A stretch of 64,000 nucleotides of DNA from Cardamine occulta. Its lineage: Eukaryota; Streptophyta; Magnoliopsida; Brassicales; Brassicaceae. The stretch lies in contig CM051393.1 in NCBI GenBank assembly GCA_028015245.1, positions 17,455,036 to 17,519,035 on the forward strand, in the 5' to 3' direction. The notes beneath the pieces are model-generated. The model searched no databases and was not told the DNA's origin. It saw nothing but the letters and a program-made list of their open reading frames with translations. A program made the translations under genes and the position numbers. This document shows positions 1 through 12,120 of the stretch, piece by piece. The stretch's first letter is position 1; each line of letters begins with the position of its first letter.

Positions 1-128
1 TTTGCGAAGCATACACTTGAGATCTCCTTCTCAGAATGCTCGTTTCAGGGAAATTCAGATTTTTGTTTTTGTTTAATTGTGAGTTTAATTTCGTTTAATT
101 AGTGAATTAGAAGAGGAAAAAATTAAGA

Positions 129-2967
129 ATGACCGATTTGGTTGGGGGAGCTGTAATCGGTGAGGTTCTGAATCTTTTGATCGAAGAGGCAAAGAAGGTG
201 AAAGAATTCAAATCCTTGTCCAAGGATCTGGCATCAGCTATTGAGAAATTGATTCCGTTAACGGAAAATATCGCTTCGTTGCTAAATGGGCAAAAAGACC
301 TTGGTGTTGACGAGGAAATAAAGGAACTGCGGGAAACGATTGATAGAGCGCGTGTTGTGGTTGGCAAGTGTGGAGACGTCAAGTGGTACCAGTGCAACCA
401 GAAAGCTCAATATGCAAGAGAAATCGAGCAAATCAATAAGGATATACTTAATTTCTGTCAGACTTTTCTACAGCTTATTCAGCAAAAGACCTTATTACAA
501 ATCCGCAAAGACCTTTCAAATGTTCCTACGCAGCACGGTTCTATGGATCTTTGTTCGGTTCCCAAGCTTAGTATGGTTCCTGTTGGATTGGATTGGCCAT
601 TGATGGAGCTAAAGAAGAAGCTACTTAGTGATTCAGTGAACAGTCTTGTGGTGTCTGCTTCTCCCGGGTGCGGGAAGACCACGCTGGTTATCCAGCTTTG
701 TCATGATGAAGTTATCAAAGGTATTTATATATTCTTGGAGTCCTAAAGTTTCAATCTTTACTCCTGGACTGTATTTCTTGGTTCTCATTTAGTTTCCATT
801 GGCAGGGAAGTTCGAGCATATTTTCTTTAATGTTGTGTCAAGTACTCCTAATTTTAGGCTAATAGTACATAATTTACTCGAGCACAACGGTAAACAAGCA
901 CCTACGTTTGATAACGATCATCAAGCAGTTAATGGCTTAAGAACACTGTTGGAGGAACTTAAAGGGGGTATATTGTTGGTGTTGGATGATGTGTGGTTTA
1001 CTGGAGCAGATTCCTTCCTTGGGAAATTTCCGACTGACATACCGAATCTCAAAATCTTGGCCACTTCTCGGTTTGACTTGTCATATTTCGGATACACTTA
1101 TCGTTTGAAACCTTTAAAAGAAGAAGATGCCAAGGCCCTTCTCGTTACATGTGCATTGCGGCCTAGTGACGCATCTCCAGCTGAGTATGAAGAACTTCTC
1201 CAAAAGGTATTAGTTTTTTTTTTCTATCTCTATTATTGAACCTATCCATTGGTGATCTAAGTAAATCTAATACCTTCAAGTTAAATTTCAAAGTCTCAAT
1301 CTTTATGGTTTTTTTGACATGTTGGGAATTGCAGATATTGAAACGATGCAATGGACTCCCACTCGTGATTAAAGTAGTAGGCCGCTCGCTTAACAAACGT
1401 TCCTTAACTTCATGGAAAGGCCAAGTGATAAGCTGGTCAAAAGGACGCACAGTTCTTGATCCTACTGTGCTAGATTGTCTGCGGCCTAGTTTTGAGGCCC
1501 TAGACTCCGATCTCAAACATTGTTTCTTGGATATGGGTTTGTTTCTTGAGGACCAGAAGATCCGTGCTTCGGTAATAACAGACATATGGTCTGAATTATA
1601 TGGTGAAAGCAATAGTGTCATGTGTATGAAGTTCCTCGAAGACCTTTCCGTACAGAATCTTCTTGATCTTGTTCCTCTCGGGTATTTTAAATATGTGTTA
1701 TGTTTTTGTTTCAACTTAAAAGTTGTCATTTAGTTGAGAAACTTATTTATTCACTTTTAAAACAGGAGAAAGAAGCATGAAGATGGTTTCTACAATGACT
1801 TCTTAGTCACTCAACATGATATCTTGAGAGAGTTGGCTATCTCTCTAAGCAAACCTGAGGAAAAAATGGAAAGAAAAATAGAAAGACTCAATTTGGAGAT
1901 AAGAGAGGATCAATTTCCAGATTGGTGTTTGGATCCAATGCAGCCTATAAATGCCCGTCTTTTGTCTATTGCTACTGGTAATTCTTCCGCATTGTTCTAA
2001 GAAAAAAATATTTGTTTTGTTCTCAAAAATGATAATGGTAGAAAATATTAAGTGACCATGAGTATTTTTCAATGTTATTATGTATACGAGAATTTCCTAT
2101 AACTATACTTGGCCTTTCTTTTTTGTTACAGATGATTTGTTCTCATCGAGTTGGGTGAAAATGGACTTTCCCAACGTTGAGGCTTTAGTTCTTAATCTCT
2201 CTTCATCAGACTATGCATTACCAAGCTTCATTGCTGAAATGAAGAAGCTAAAGGTTCTGATAATCACAAATCACGGTTTTTCTTCAGCAAAGTTGAGCAA
2301 CTTCTCGTGTCTCAGCTCATTACCAAACCTGAAGCGGATCAGAATGGAGAAAGTTTCAATCACTTTGATGGACCTTCCCCAATTGCAACTAGGCAGTCTC
2401 AAGAAGCTATCTTTGTTCATGTGTAGTTTCGGTGACGTTGTCTACGAAGAAGATATAGTTGTCTCTACAGCTCTATCGAGTTTACAAGAGATTGATATAG
2501 ACTATTGCTATGATCTTGATAAGTTGCCGTATTGGGTCTCTGAGGTTGTTTCACTGAAGACCCTTAGCATCACAAACTGTAATAAGATCTCTATACTTCC
2601 AGAAGTTATAGGCAACTTGAGTAAGCTGGAAGTGTTGAGGCTGTGTTCTTGTATTAATCTCACTGAGCTGCCTGAAACAACTGTGAGACTCAGCAATTTG
2701 CATTCTCTGGATATTTCTGATTGCTTAGAATTGAGAAAGTTGCCCCTAGAGATTGGCAAACTGCAGAAGCTGAAAAAGATCTCGATGAGGAAGTTTTCAG
2801 GATGCGAGTTGCCGGATTCAGTGAGGAATCTAGAGAATCTGGAAGTGAATTGCGATGAGGAAACTGGATACTTGTGGGAAAGGTTGATGCCGAAAATGAG
2901 AAATTTGAAAGTTGATGTGGAGGAAACAGAGCATAACCTGAACTTGTTTCAAATGTTTAAGTCGTGA
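129..2967 (+). CDS. NRG1: RPW8-NB-ARC-LRR helper NLR (NRG1 family), copy 1, intact
   Basis: Helper immune receptor of the RNL class; in Arabidopsis these act with EDS1-SAG101 downstream of TIR-NLR sensors at the plasma membrane. Five exons inferred from GT-AG sites and reading phase: 129-720, 806-1206, 1335-1681, 1766-1977, 2132-2967, giving 795 residues against about 809-815 for A. thaliana NRG1.1/1.2 (from memory). N-terminal RPW8-like domain starts MTDLVGGAV; the P-loop reads SPGCGKTT at the end of exon 1, kinase-2 LLVLDDVW in exon 2, GLPL as CNGLPL at the start of exon 3, and the MHD position is QHD (TQHDIL) in exon 4, as usual for this family. Exon 5 carries about eight LRRs. All exons are open and phases match, so it is the only undamaged full-length copy of three. 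Its linker before NB-ARC is shorter than in copy 2. The promoter lies outside the window. The N-terminus looks more NRG1.1- than NRG1.2-like; exact orthology is uncertain. Confidence 0.88.
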
Positions 2968-3908
2968 GTGACAGAACAGTTTTCAAAGCTTAAAAAAAAA
3001 AAAATTATAGCTTGCGTGGATTCTGTAATATTGTTTGTTATTCTCATGATGCCATCCATTGTCATGGAAACAATGGTGTATGCTTTTTTTATTTTTATTT
3101 TAATTAAACTCTATACATGCCATGTTTCCCAACGAAAGAGTACTTTATGAATATATTTATTTTTTTGAGTTTCTTCCGCTTTATAAAGCTACTATATACA
3201 CTTTCAACTAATTTTCATTTTCAATACTTCGTTTGTTTTTATGAAAAAATTTCAATATTTCGTTGAAAAGGTTACACATCTAATAAATCGATAAATTTTC
3301 AAATGGATGTAAAATTAAGTTTAAAATTTGGATAATAGTTTCGATTGAAGCTGGAAATAATTATTTGTTTCTATTGAATGACCAAAGAGAATTTTGTATG
3401 TCAAACTTTTTAAAACCATTTTCTTTTCCAACCACACTTTAAAATTTAGAAAATTAACTCCTTGGTCTTAAACTAAATTCAATAAATTTGAAAAGAGTAG
3501 TTCACCAACATTTTTGACAAAACTATAATATTAATATTCAACACACTTAATTTTGTTATAAAATATAGCCTTGGTAATTTCATTGAAAATCCTAAAATGA
3601 TGAAGTTCATCTAATAGACTAAAGAAAATTCAAAACAGTAAGTTAAACATTTTTTTACTCATACATTTTACAAAAAGCCCTTATAAAATCTTGATTCAAA
3701 CTTTGTTTTGATAAAATCGTTGTAACATCCCTTAATGGGTGTTATGAAGAGTCACGTTTTGATTAATAAGAGTCGTTCAAGAGAAATTTTCTTTTTTCAA
3801 TTTCCTTGTTTTTTCCAATCTGAGTGCTTATTGCCTTCTTCTTCGCCCGAGCTGCTCCGAATCTAAATGCAGAGTCGTATAAAAATCCTCCCATTCACAG
3901 GAGGCATT
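2968..3908. repeat. 3' flank of RNL copy 1, segmentally duplicated
   Basis: No gene. The first 150 bases are the 3' UTR shared by copies 1, 2 and 3 (around 3040, 8405 and 11840: conserved block ending in a TGGAAACAATGG motif). From about 3180 the sequence matches the flank of copy 3: 3178-3195 pairs with 11998-12015, and 3245-3900 pairs with about 12690-13310, with small indels. The match indicates that gene plus downstream DNA were duplicated together. AT-rich, no other coding signal seen. Confidence 0.6.
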
Positions 3909-3990
3909 ATGGATTTGATCCAAAGCTTTTATGCCTTGCCCAACGATCTTAGAGAATGTTTCTTGGACACGGGCTCATTTCTTGAAAACG
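3909..3990 (+). pseudogene. RNL exon-3 relic, matching the first exon of the truncated NRG1C-like gene
   Basis: Starting at an ATG, about 80 bases are nearly identical to 13311-13392, encoding MDLIQSFYALPNDLREC and following residues of the end of the NB-ARC domain. One visible change turns a Met codon (DMGS) to Thr (DTGS). After FLEN the similarity stops and a stop codon follows at about 4050. No further NLR exons follow. It is the truncated end of the duplicated block that elsewhere carries the whole NRG1C-like gene. Confidence 0.7.
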
Positions 3991-5468
3991 ATTATTGCTT
4001 CCAGCCAAAGCTTAGCTTTCATTATTCGACTATTCCGATATCTATACCATAAAAAGCTAAATGGAACAAATGTTAAACTAGAAAACGAAAAAGGAAAAGG
4101 AAAATAAAATGAGTAAAAAGACAAGAGTTTTTGGCTTTAGGAAAAATATGTCCTAATTAATCGCCGCTGATTGGATTCGCCCTTTTGCAGTTTCCTTCAT
4201 GTTCACGTACGAAGCTACATTTTTTTCTTGACACTCATAAACGAACTTTGTAGTTTCTACAATAGTATTTTGAACCTTTTTTTTTTATGGCAAGAGCGTA
4301 TGTGTTTATTTTATGAATTATCATCGTCATGGTCATCGGCGTTGTCGAGAGTTGTGCCGCTTTTGCTGTTTTACTGCAAATCTGATTAAAAGATAATTTA
4401 AATTTATTTTTGATACATTTTCAAGTTTGATAATCGCGATCGGGAATAATAAAATATTTTTAAAAATATGGTGCACCGACTGACCGACTCCATTTTCAAA
4501 ATCTTAATACTTAATTTAATTGATACAAAATGTAATTGTTTTTTTCTTGATAAAACATAAAATGTAATTGTTACGGTTTAATAACATATCCAATTATGAC
4601 TGGACATATCACGAGACGCAGCTCCTTTGTTGTAATTACATTCACTTACACTCAAAACACGGTGAATATGTTGACTGTACAGTAAGTGTAACCAAAGAAG
4701 ACAATAAAAGAAATCGTACAATACAAACACACGTTAATTAAGCAGCATAATGATGTGTCGGGATAATAATTAGAACAAAAGAGGAAGCATGTGGGGAATA
4801 GTTGATTAATCATCATTGTTCTACTTAAAATGTGAACCACTAATTTTGATTCTGTTTTCTTCTGGTCTCTTAATCACTACTTAGATAATTAATCAAGCAA
4901 AATGCAATAGTCAAAAATGGGCTAACCCTATCCGGACATGTGCAAGCTCTCACAATAATGGACACTGGACAGTCACATGCTATGTTTATGTTCTCTGAAA
5001 TTGAACTATGAGCCATTGTGGGCTTTTTAAATTTTGGGCATGCGCATTTTTGTGTTGGCAAAATGAAAATTACGTATTTTATTTTTGGGCCTTAAAAATA
5101 TAAGGCTTATCTGCGTGGGCCCTTTCAAATGTTGGCCCAAAACAAGAAAGGCATATACATGTTCGCACGTACGAAGAGGTCACGAAACACGTTCCGGCAC
5201 GCGGAGGTGTTGCGCTGCGCGGGAAGGGGTCACAGGAACGGAGATGTTTCAGAAGTCAACGACGAGAGGATTGCTTAGCAATTAAGCGAAAGCTTTTGAT
5301 TTTTTCTTCCTTTTCCTATCTTACTATCGTTTTTTTACAATTTGCAAAGCATACAATTGAGATCTCCTTCTCAGAATCTCCTTTCCGAGAAATTCAGATT
5401 TTTTTTGTTTAATTGTGAGTTTAATTTCGTTTAATTTGTGAAGTAAAAGAGGGAAAAAAAAATTAAGA
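3991..5468. other. Intergenic region upstream of RNL copy 2, including its promoter and 5' UTR
   Basis: No supported gene; short open frames here have no recognisable domain. 5085-5280 is locally GC-richer and probably belongs to the proximal promoter of copy 2. It contains two GGCCC-type motifs and a W-box core (AGTCAA, reverse of TTGACT, 5254-5259). 5340-5465 is the 5' UTR; it aligns with positions 1-128 upstream of copy 1 (shared TTTGC(G/A)AAGCATACA and GAGATCTCCTTCTCAGAAT blocks), so transcription of both copies probably starts from related sequence. Confidence 0.5.
5254..5259 (-). promoter_or_regulatory. W-box core upstream of RNL copy 2
   Basis: TTGACT on the minus strand, the WRKY-factor recognition core with its preferred flanking base, about 210 bases before the start codon. 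An equivalent AGTCAACGAC block occurs at 8594 upstream of copy 3. WRKY control fits a defence gene, but a single hexamer is weak evidence. Confidence 0.35.
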
Positions 5469-8326
5469 ATGAACGATTTGGTTGGGGGAGCTGTGGTCGG
5501 TGAGATTCTGAAACTTTTGATCGAAGAGGCAAAGAATTTTAAAGATTTCAAATCCTTGTCCAACGAACTCGCATCAGCTATTGAGAAATTAATTCAGTCA
5601 ACGGAAACGATCGCTTCTTTGCTAAACGAGCTAGACCTTGGTGTTGAGGATCTTAAGGAACTGGAGAAAACGATTGAAAGAGCACGTGTTCTGGTTGGCA
5701 AGTGTGCAGACCTCAAGTGGTACAAGAATGCTAAATATGCAAGAAAAATCGAGGAAATCAATAAGGATATACTTAAGTTCAGCCAGACTAATCTACAGTT
5801 TCTTCAGCAAAAAACCATATTGCAGTCCATGGACGCCAATAAAAAAGATTTCCAAATCCTCTATGAAGCTAATATAAAAGATTTCCAAGTCCTTAATGAG
5901 AAGGTCGATGGTTTGATTGTTCATGCGCAGCCCGTTTTTAAGGATCTTTGTTCGGTTCGCAAGCTTGATATTGTTCCTGTTGGATTGAAATGGCCATTGA
6001 TGGAACTAAAGAAGAAGCTCCTTGATGATTCAGTGAACAGTCTTGTGGTGTCTGCTTCTCCCGGATGCGGGAAGACCACGCTGGTTACTCAGCTTTGTCA
6101 TGATGAAGTTATCAAAAGTATGCAAATATATTATGCATTTTGTCTTAAAGTTTTGATTTTTACCCCTGAGTTATATTTCTTGTTTCTCACGTAGTTTCCA
6201 TTGGCAGGAGAATTCAAGAATATCTTCTTTACTGTTGTGACAAGTACCCCTAATTTTAGGGAAATCGTACAAGATTTACTCCATCACAACGGTTATGGAG
6301 CAATTAAATTTGAGAACGATCATAAAGCAAGTAATGGCTTAAGAAATCTGCTGGATAAACTCAAAGAAAATTCAAATAAAACATTGTTGGTGTTGGATGA
6401 TGTGTGGAATGGAGCAGAGTTCTTGCTTCGGAAATTTGGAATTAGCTCACCGGATTTTAAGATATTGGTGACTTCTCGGTTTGAATTTCAGAGTTTTGGT
6501 CCCACTTATCATTTGAAACCTTTGGAAGAGGGAGATGCCAAGGCCCTTCTCATTCAGTGGGCTTCGCGGCCTGATCACGCATCTCCAGCTGAATATGCAG
6601 AGCTTCTTCAAAAAGTATTAGTCTCATCTCTATCTCTATGAACCTATACATTGCTGATCTAAGAAACCTAATAAATATAGTTTTTTGGAAACAAAATAGA
6701 TTCATATTTTTCTTTTTTTCACATGGTGAGGATTGCAGATATTGAAACGTTGCGACGGAATCCCAATTTTAATTGAAGTACTCGGCGTTTCACTTAAAGG
6801 ACGTTCCCTAAATTCATGGAAAGCCAAGGTGGAAAGCTGGTCTAAAGGAGAAACAATTCTTGATAATCCTACTGTGCTAGAACGTCTGCAGCCTAACTTC
6901 AATACCTTGAATCCCCAACTTAAAGAGTGTTTATTGGACATGGGTTCATTTATGGAGGACCAAAAGATACGTGCTTCAGTAATAATTGACATATGGGTGG
7001 AATTATACGGTAAAGGTAGTATCTCTAGCATGGAATACCTTGAAGACTTTGCCTCCCAGAATCTGCTTAAAATTGTTCCTCTCGGGTATGTTGTTTCTGT
7101 TTCAACGTTTTCTTCTTTGCACCTTCTTGCCATCTACCATTAGACCAACTTATTTATTTACTTACCAGGAGTAATAAGCAAGAAGACGGTTTCTACAATG
7201 AGTTCTCAGTCACTCAACATGATATCCTGAGGGAGTTGGCTATCTGTCAAACCAAATCGGAAGCAATCCTGGGAAAAAAAAAGATTAAATTTGGAGATAA
7301 GAGAGGATACATTTCCAGACTGGTGTTCGAACCAAAGACACCCTATTATCAATGCCTCTTTATTGTCTATCTCAACGGGTAATTCTTTGGAGTCTCTTTT
7401 TTTCTAACACTTGAACTTGGTGATTATACAAATCTCTGCTGTTTATAGAAGTATAACTTCCCTATAACTACACTTGTTCCTTTTTTGGTTACAGTTGATT
7501 TGTTCTCGTCGAGTTGGGTGGAAATGGATTGCCCCAATGTTGAGGCTTTAGTTCTTAATCTCTCTTCATCAGACTATGCATTACCAAGCTTCATTTCTGG
7601 AATGAAGAAGCTAAAAGTTCTGATAATCACAAATCACGGTTCTTCTTCAGCAAAGTTGAGCAACTTCTCGTGTCTCAGCTCATTACCAAACCTGAAACGG
7701 ATCAGAATGGAGAAATTTTCAATCACTTTGATGGACCTTCCCCAATTGAAACTAGACAGTCTCAAGAAGCTATCTTTGTTCATGTGTAGTTTCGGTGACG
7801 TTTTCTACGAAGAAGATATAGTTGTCTCTACAGCTCTATCGAGTTTACAAGAGATTGACATAGACTATTGCTATGATCTTGATGAATTGCCGTATTGGGT
7901 CTCTGAAGTTGTTTCATTGAAGACCCTTAGCATCACAAACTGTAATAAGATCTCTATACTTCCAGAAGATATAGGCAACTTGAGTAAACTGGAAGTGTTG
8001 AGGCTGTGTTCTCTTGTATTAATCTCTCTGAGCTGCCAGAAACAACTGCGAGACTCAGCAATTTGCAGTCTCTGGATATTTCTGACTGCTTAGGATTGGA
8101 AAAGTTTCCCCTAGAGATTGGCAACCTGCAGAAGCTGAAGAAAATCTCGATGAGGAAGTATTCAGGATGCGAGTTGCCAGATTCAGTGAGGAATCTAGAG
8201 AATCTTGAAGTGAAATGCGATGAATAAACTGGATACTTGTGGAAAGGGTTGAGGCTGAAAATGAGAAATTTGGATGTTCATGAGGAGGAAACAGAGCATA
8301 ACCTGAACTGGCTTCAAGTATCTTAA
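5469..8326 (+). pseudogene. RPW8-NB-ARC-LRR helper NLR (NRG1 family), copy 2, frameshifted
   Basis: Same five-exon layout as copy 1: 5469-6117, 6208-6614, 6739-7085, 7169-7378, 7495-8326. RPW8 domain (MNDLVGGAV), P-loop SPGCGKTT, kinase-2 LLVLDDVW and the TQHDIL motif are intact. Lesion 1: a run of nine A at 7274-7282 in exon 4 where the family frame needs eight, shifting the frame. Lesion 2: a 2-base CT insertion at about 8011-8014 in the LRR exon, compared with copies 1 and 3. Lesion 3: TAA at 8225-8227 where the others have GAA. With normal splicing, lesion 1 leads to a stop at the first complete codon of exon 5, predicting a 538-residue RPW8-NB-ARC protein without LRRs. The linker is longer than in copy 1, with a DFQ-containing repeat (KKDFQILYEANIKDFQVL). 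It is either a pseudogene or a truncated RNL; the poly-A lesion could also be a sequencing error. Confidence 0.82.
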
Positions 8327-8988
8327 GAGAAAGAACATTTTCGTAGATTGTGTGGGTTTTTTGAGTGAAAGAACATTTTTATAGCTTGTGTGGATTCCAT
8401 AATGTTGTTTGTTATTCTCATGATGTCATCCATTGTAAATTTGTAATGGAAACAATGGTTGTATGTTTTTAAAAAATAAAATAATATATATTAAAATTAT
8501 ACATTACATATTTGCCAATTGCCAACTAAAGAGTAAATTTTATTATAAACAAGTGTAATTTAAATTATGAGCTTTTTTGGTCGCCAAGGGGAAAGTCAAC
8601 GACAACGTAACTATTGCCAATTAAGCTAAAGGCTTTTTAATTCGTCTTCCTAATTTTTATTAATAAAAGTATAGATTACATATTTGTCAATTGCCAAGTA
8701 AATTATGAACTAGTGTATTTTAAATTAAATTATGAGTTTTTTGGTCGCCAAGTAACTGTTGCTTTCCAATTAAGCTAAAGGCTTTTTAATTCGTCTCCCT
8801 TGAGAGATCCCTTTGTTACCATCTTAAGACTTTCATTTGCAACTAAGCTGAAGCTTTCTTGTCTTACCTTACTATCGTCTTCATTTGACATTTGAGAGAT
8901 TCGGAAACTCAGATTCGGTCGATAAAACTTGAGAGTTTTCCCATTCCGGGGTTTCTTTGTTTCGGTAAATTTACTAGAAAAAACAAGA
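8327..8988. repeat. Intergenic and promoter of RNL copy 3 with an internal tandem duplication
   Basis: After the copy-2 3' UTR, two diverged copies of a block of about 125-150 bases lie in tandem: about 8503-8650 and 8677-8803. Both begin TTACATATTTG(C/T)CAATTGCCAA, share GGTCGCCAAG, and end with CCAATTAAGCTAAAGGCTTTTTAATTCGTC (split here by small indels). The first copy holds the W-box core AGTCAA (8594-8599); the second has lost it by deletion. 8800-8988 is the 5' UTR of copy 3. Confidence 0.65.
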
Positions 8989-11779
8989 ATGAACGATTGG
9001 GTTAGTTTGGGATTAGGTTCTGTTGCGGGAGCTTTGGTATCCGAAGGTCTGAAACTATTGGTTGCGGAGGCAAAGATGGTGTTGAAGTTCGATTCTGTAT
9101 CTAAGAAGCTCGCATCGAAGATGGAGTCATTGATTCCGATAGTCTTACAGATCGAATCGATGCAAGATGGTGTTGAACTAAAGGATCTCAAGGACACGAT
9201 TGTTGAAGCTGTTGTAGTGGTTCGAGAGTGTTCAGGCGTCCAGCGGTGGAATCTACCCTTAAAATCTAAATATACCAAAAAAATTGAGGAAATCAATAAG
9301 AACATGCTCGCGTTTTGTCAGGTTCAACTGCAGCTAATTCAGCTTAGGAACCAATTGCAGTCTAACCAATTGAAGTCATTCACAATTATCTCCTAATCAT
9401 CAATAGGAATCTCGAGCTTTTGAGTGTTTCTCCTCCCGTTTATAGGAAGTTTTATTCGGTTCCCAAGCTTAAGATGGTTCCTATTGGATTGAAGTGGCCA
9501 TCGAAGGAGCTAAAGAAGAAGCTCCTTGACAATTCCGTGAACAGTCTTGTGGTGTCTGGTCCTCCCGGGTGCGGCAAGACCACACTGGTTACTCAGCTTT
9601 GTTACGATGAAGATATCAAAAGTATATTTATATATATAAAGTTTCCATCTTTACACCTGAATTGTATTTCTTGTTTCTCATCTAGTTTTCATTGGCAGGA
9701 GAATTCAAGAAAGTCTTCTTTATCGTTGTGTCGAGTACCCCTAATTTCAGGGGCATTGTACAAAAGTTATTCCAGGACAACGGTACCAAGCATTTACATT
9801 TGACGATGATTCTCAAGCAGAAAATGGCTTAAGTGATCTGCTTACGGAACACACAGAAAGTGGTCCTCTATTGTTGGTGTTGGATGATGTGTGGCATGGA
9901 GCGGACTTCTTGCTTCAGAAATTTCAAATTGACTTACCTGGTTATAAGATTCTGGTGACTTCTCGGTCCGACTTTCCGAGTTTATCTTACACTTATCAGT
10001 TGAAACCTTTGAAAGATAAAGATGCTCGGTCCCTTCTCATTCATTGGGCATCTCCTCCTCATCACATATCTGATGAGTATGAAGAACTTCTCCAAAAGGT
10101 ATACGTTTCATCTCTATGATTATAGATTATACCCTTCAAGTTTTAAGCTTCGATTCTCTGTGTTTGTGGAAACGATAGATTCATCTTTTTCTTTTTTCAC
10201 ATGGTGGGGATTGCAGATATTGAAACGTTGCGATGGATTCCCTCTCGTTATTGAAGTAGTGGGCGTTTCACTTAAAGGAAAAGCTCTAAATTTATGGAAA
10301 GGCCAAGTGGAAAGCTGGTCTGAAGGGAAAACAATTCTTGGTAATCCTTATCCTACTGTGCTAGAACGTCTGCAGCCTAGCTTCGATGCCTTGAAACCCC
10401 AACTTAAAGAGTGTTTCTTGGACATGGGTTCATTTCTTGAGGATCAAAAGATACGTGCTTCGCTAATAATTGACATATGGGTGGAATTATACGGTCAAGG
10501 TAGTAGTAGTAGTTACATGTACCTCAATGACCTTGCTTCCCAGAATTTGCTTAAACTTGTTCCTCTCGGGTATGTTATTTCTTTATCAACATTGTTTCTT
10601 TGCATCTTCTTACCATCTACCATTTGATGAACTTATTTGTTTACTTACCAGGAGAAATGAGCACGAAGACGGATTCTACAATGAGTTGTTAGTCACTCAA
10701 CATGATTTACTGAGGGAGTTGGCTATTTGGCAAAGCAAATTGGAACCTATCCTAGAAAGAAAAAGATTAAATTTGGAGATACGAGATGACAACTATCCGG
10801 ACTGGTGTTTCAATCTAAAGCACCCTGTTAACGCCCGTGTCTTGTCTATCTCTACGGGTAATTCTTTTAGGTCCTCTTTTTCCATCTGCTGTTTCTAGAA
10901 ATATGACTTTCCTCTAACTAAGCTTGATTTTTTGTTTTTGTTACAGATGATCTGTTCTCATCGAATTGGGTGGAAATAGATTTCCCCAATGTTGAGGCTT
11001 TAGTTCTTAATCTATCTTCATTAGACTATGCATTACCAAGCTTCATTGCTGAAATGAAGAAGCTTAAGGTTCTGACAATCACATATCACGGTTCTTCTTC
11101 AGCAAGGTTGAGCAACTTCTCGTGTCTCAGCTCATTACCAAACCTGAAACGGATCAGAATGGAGAAAGTTTCAATCACTTTGATGGACCTTCCCCAATTG
11201 CAACTAGGCAGTCTCAAGAAGCTATCTTTGTTCATGTGTAGTTTCGGTGAGGTTTTCTACGACGCAGAAGAAATAAATGTCTCTAAAGCGCTATCGAGTT
11301 TACAAGAGATTGACATAGACTACTGCTATGATCTTGATGAGTTACCGTATTGGGTTTCTGAGGTTGTTTCATTGAAGAGCCTTTGCATCACAAACTGTAA
11401 TAAGTTCTCCATACTTGCAGAAGATATAGCCAACTTGAGTAAACTGGAAGTGTTGAGGCTGTGTTCTTGTATTAATCTCTCTAAGCTGCCTGAAACAACT
11501 GCGAGACTCAGCAATTTGCAGTCTCTGGATATTTCTGATTGCTTAGGATTGAAAAAGTTGCCCCTAGAGATTGGCAAACTGCAGAAGCTGAAGAAGATCT
11601 CGATGAGGAAGTGTTCAGGATGCGAGTTGCCGGATTCAGTGAAGAATCTAGAGAATCTGGAAGTGAATTGCGATGAAGAAACTGGATTCTTGTGGGAAAG
11701 GTTGAAGCCGAAAATGAGAAATTTGAGAATTCATGAGGAGGAAACAGAGTATAACCTGAACTGGCTTCAAACATTTTAA
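8989..11779 (+). pseudogene. RPW8-NB-ARC-LRR helper NLR (NRG1.2-like), copy 3, two apparent 1-bp deletions
   Basis: Exons by homology: 8989-9621, 9699-10098, 10217-10569, 10652-10857, 10947-11779. The N-terminus (MNDWVSLGLGSVAGALVSEG) resembles NRG1.2/At5g66910. Exon 1 is one base short of the phase seen in copies 1 and 2: the RPW8 frame hits TAA at 9394-9396, while the frame leading into SVPKLKM and the P-loop GPPGCGKTT is offset, so a base is missing between about 9360 and 9396. Exon 2 is also one base short: after NG at about 9783, the sequence GGTACCAAGCA lacks a base compared with copies 1 and 2. Exons 3-5, with TQHDLL and all LRRs, are open. Without the lesions the product would be about 808 residues. 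As written, it can make only an RPW8 fragment of 135 residues. Natural pseudogene or assembly error cannot be separated here. Confidence 0.8.
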
Positions 11780-12120
11780 GTTGTGAAAGAAATAACAGTT
11801 TTTATAGCTAGTGTGGATTGGATTCTGTAATGTTTTCTTTATTCTCATGATGTCATCCATTGTAAATGGAAACAATGGTGTATGCTTCTTCCTTTTTTTT
11901 TTTTTTTATTATTAAACTCTCTATACATACAATGTTTGCCAACGAAAGAGTACTTTATGAATAATTTGATTTTATTTTTTATTTTTTGAGTTTCTACCGC
12001 TTTATAAAGCTACTATATATAGGGTATATATAATACACCCTCCATATGCTCTCATATCATTCTTCACTTTATAAACATCTCTTCTCATTGGTCTTCCAGT
12101 CTCATTCTCTCTCCATAACT
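11780..12120. other. 3' UTR of RNL copy 3 and junction with captured GDSL promoter
   Basis: 11800-11885 is the family 3' UTR; 11895-12017 matches the copy-1 flank at about 3070-3195. From about 12018 the sequence changes to a TATA-like stretch (CTATATATAGGGTATATATAA) and a pyrimidine-rich leader that lead into the GDSL fragment, so the breakpoint of that insertion is close to 12018. Confidence 0.5.

Noticed and set aside
5085..5285. 66-codon open frame upstream of RNL copy 2
   Set aside because: Lies in the GC-richer promoter of copy 2 and has no family resemblance.
9362..9406. Short intron explaining the frame change in RNL copy 3 exon 1
   Set aside because: A GT-AG pair exists (from about 9374 to 9406) but the intron would be about 33 bases, too short for a plant intron; copies 1 and 2 have none here.
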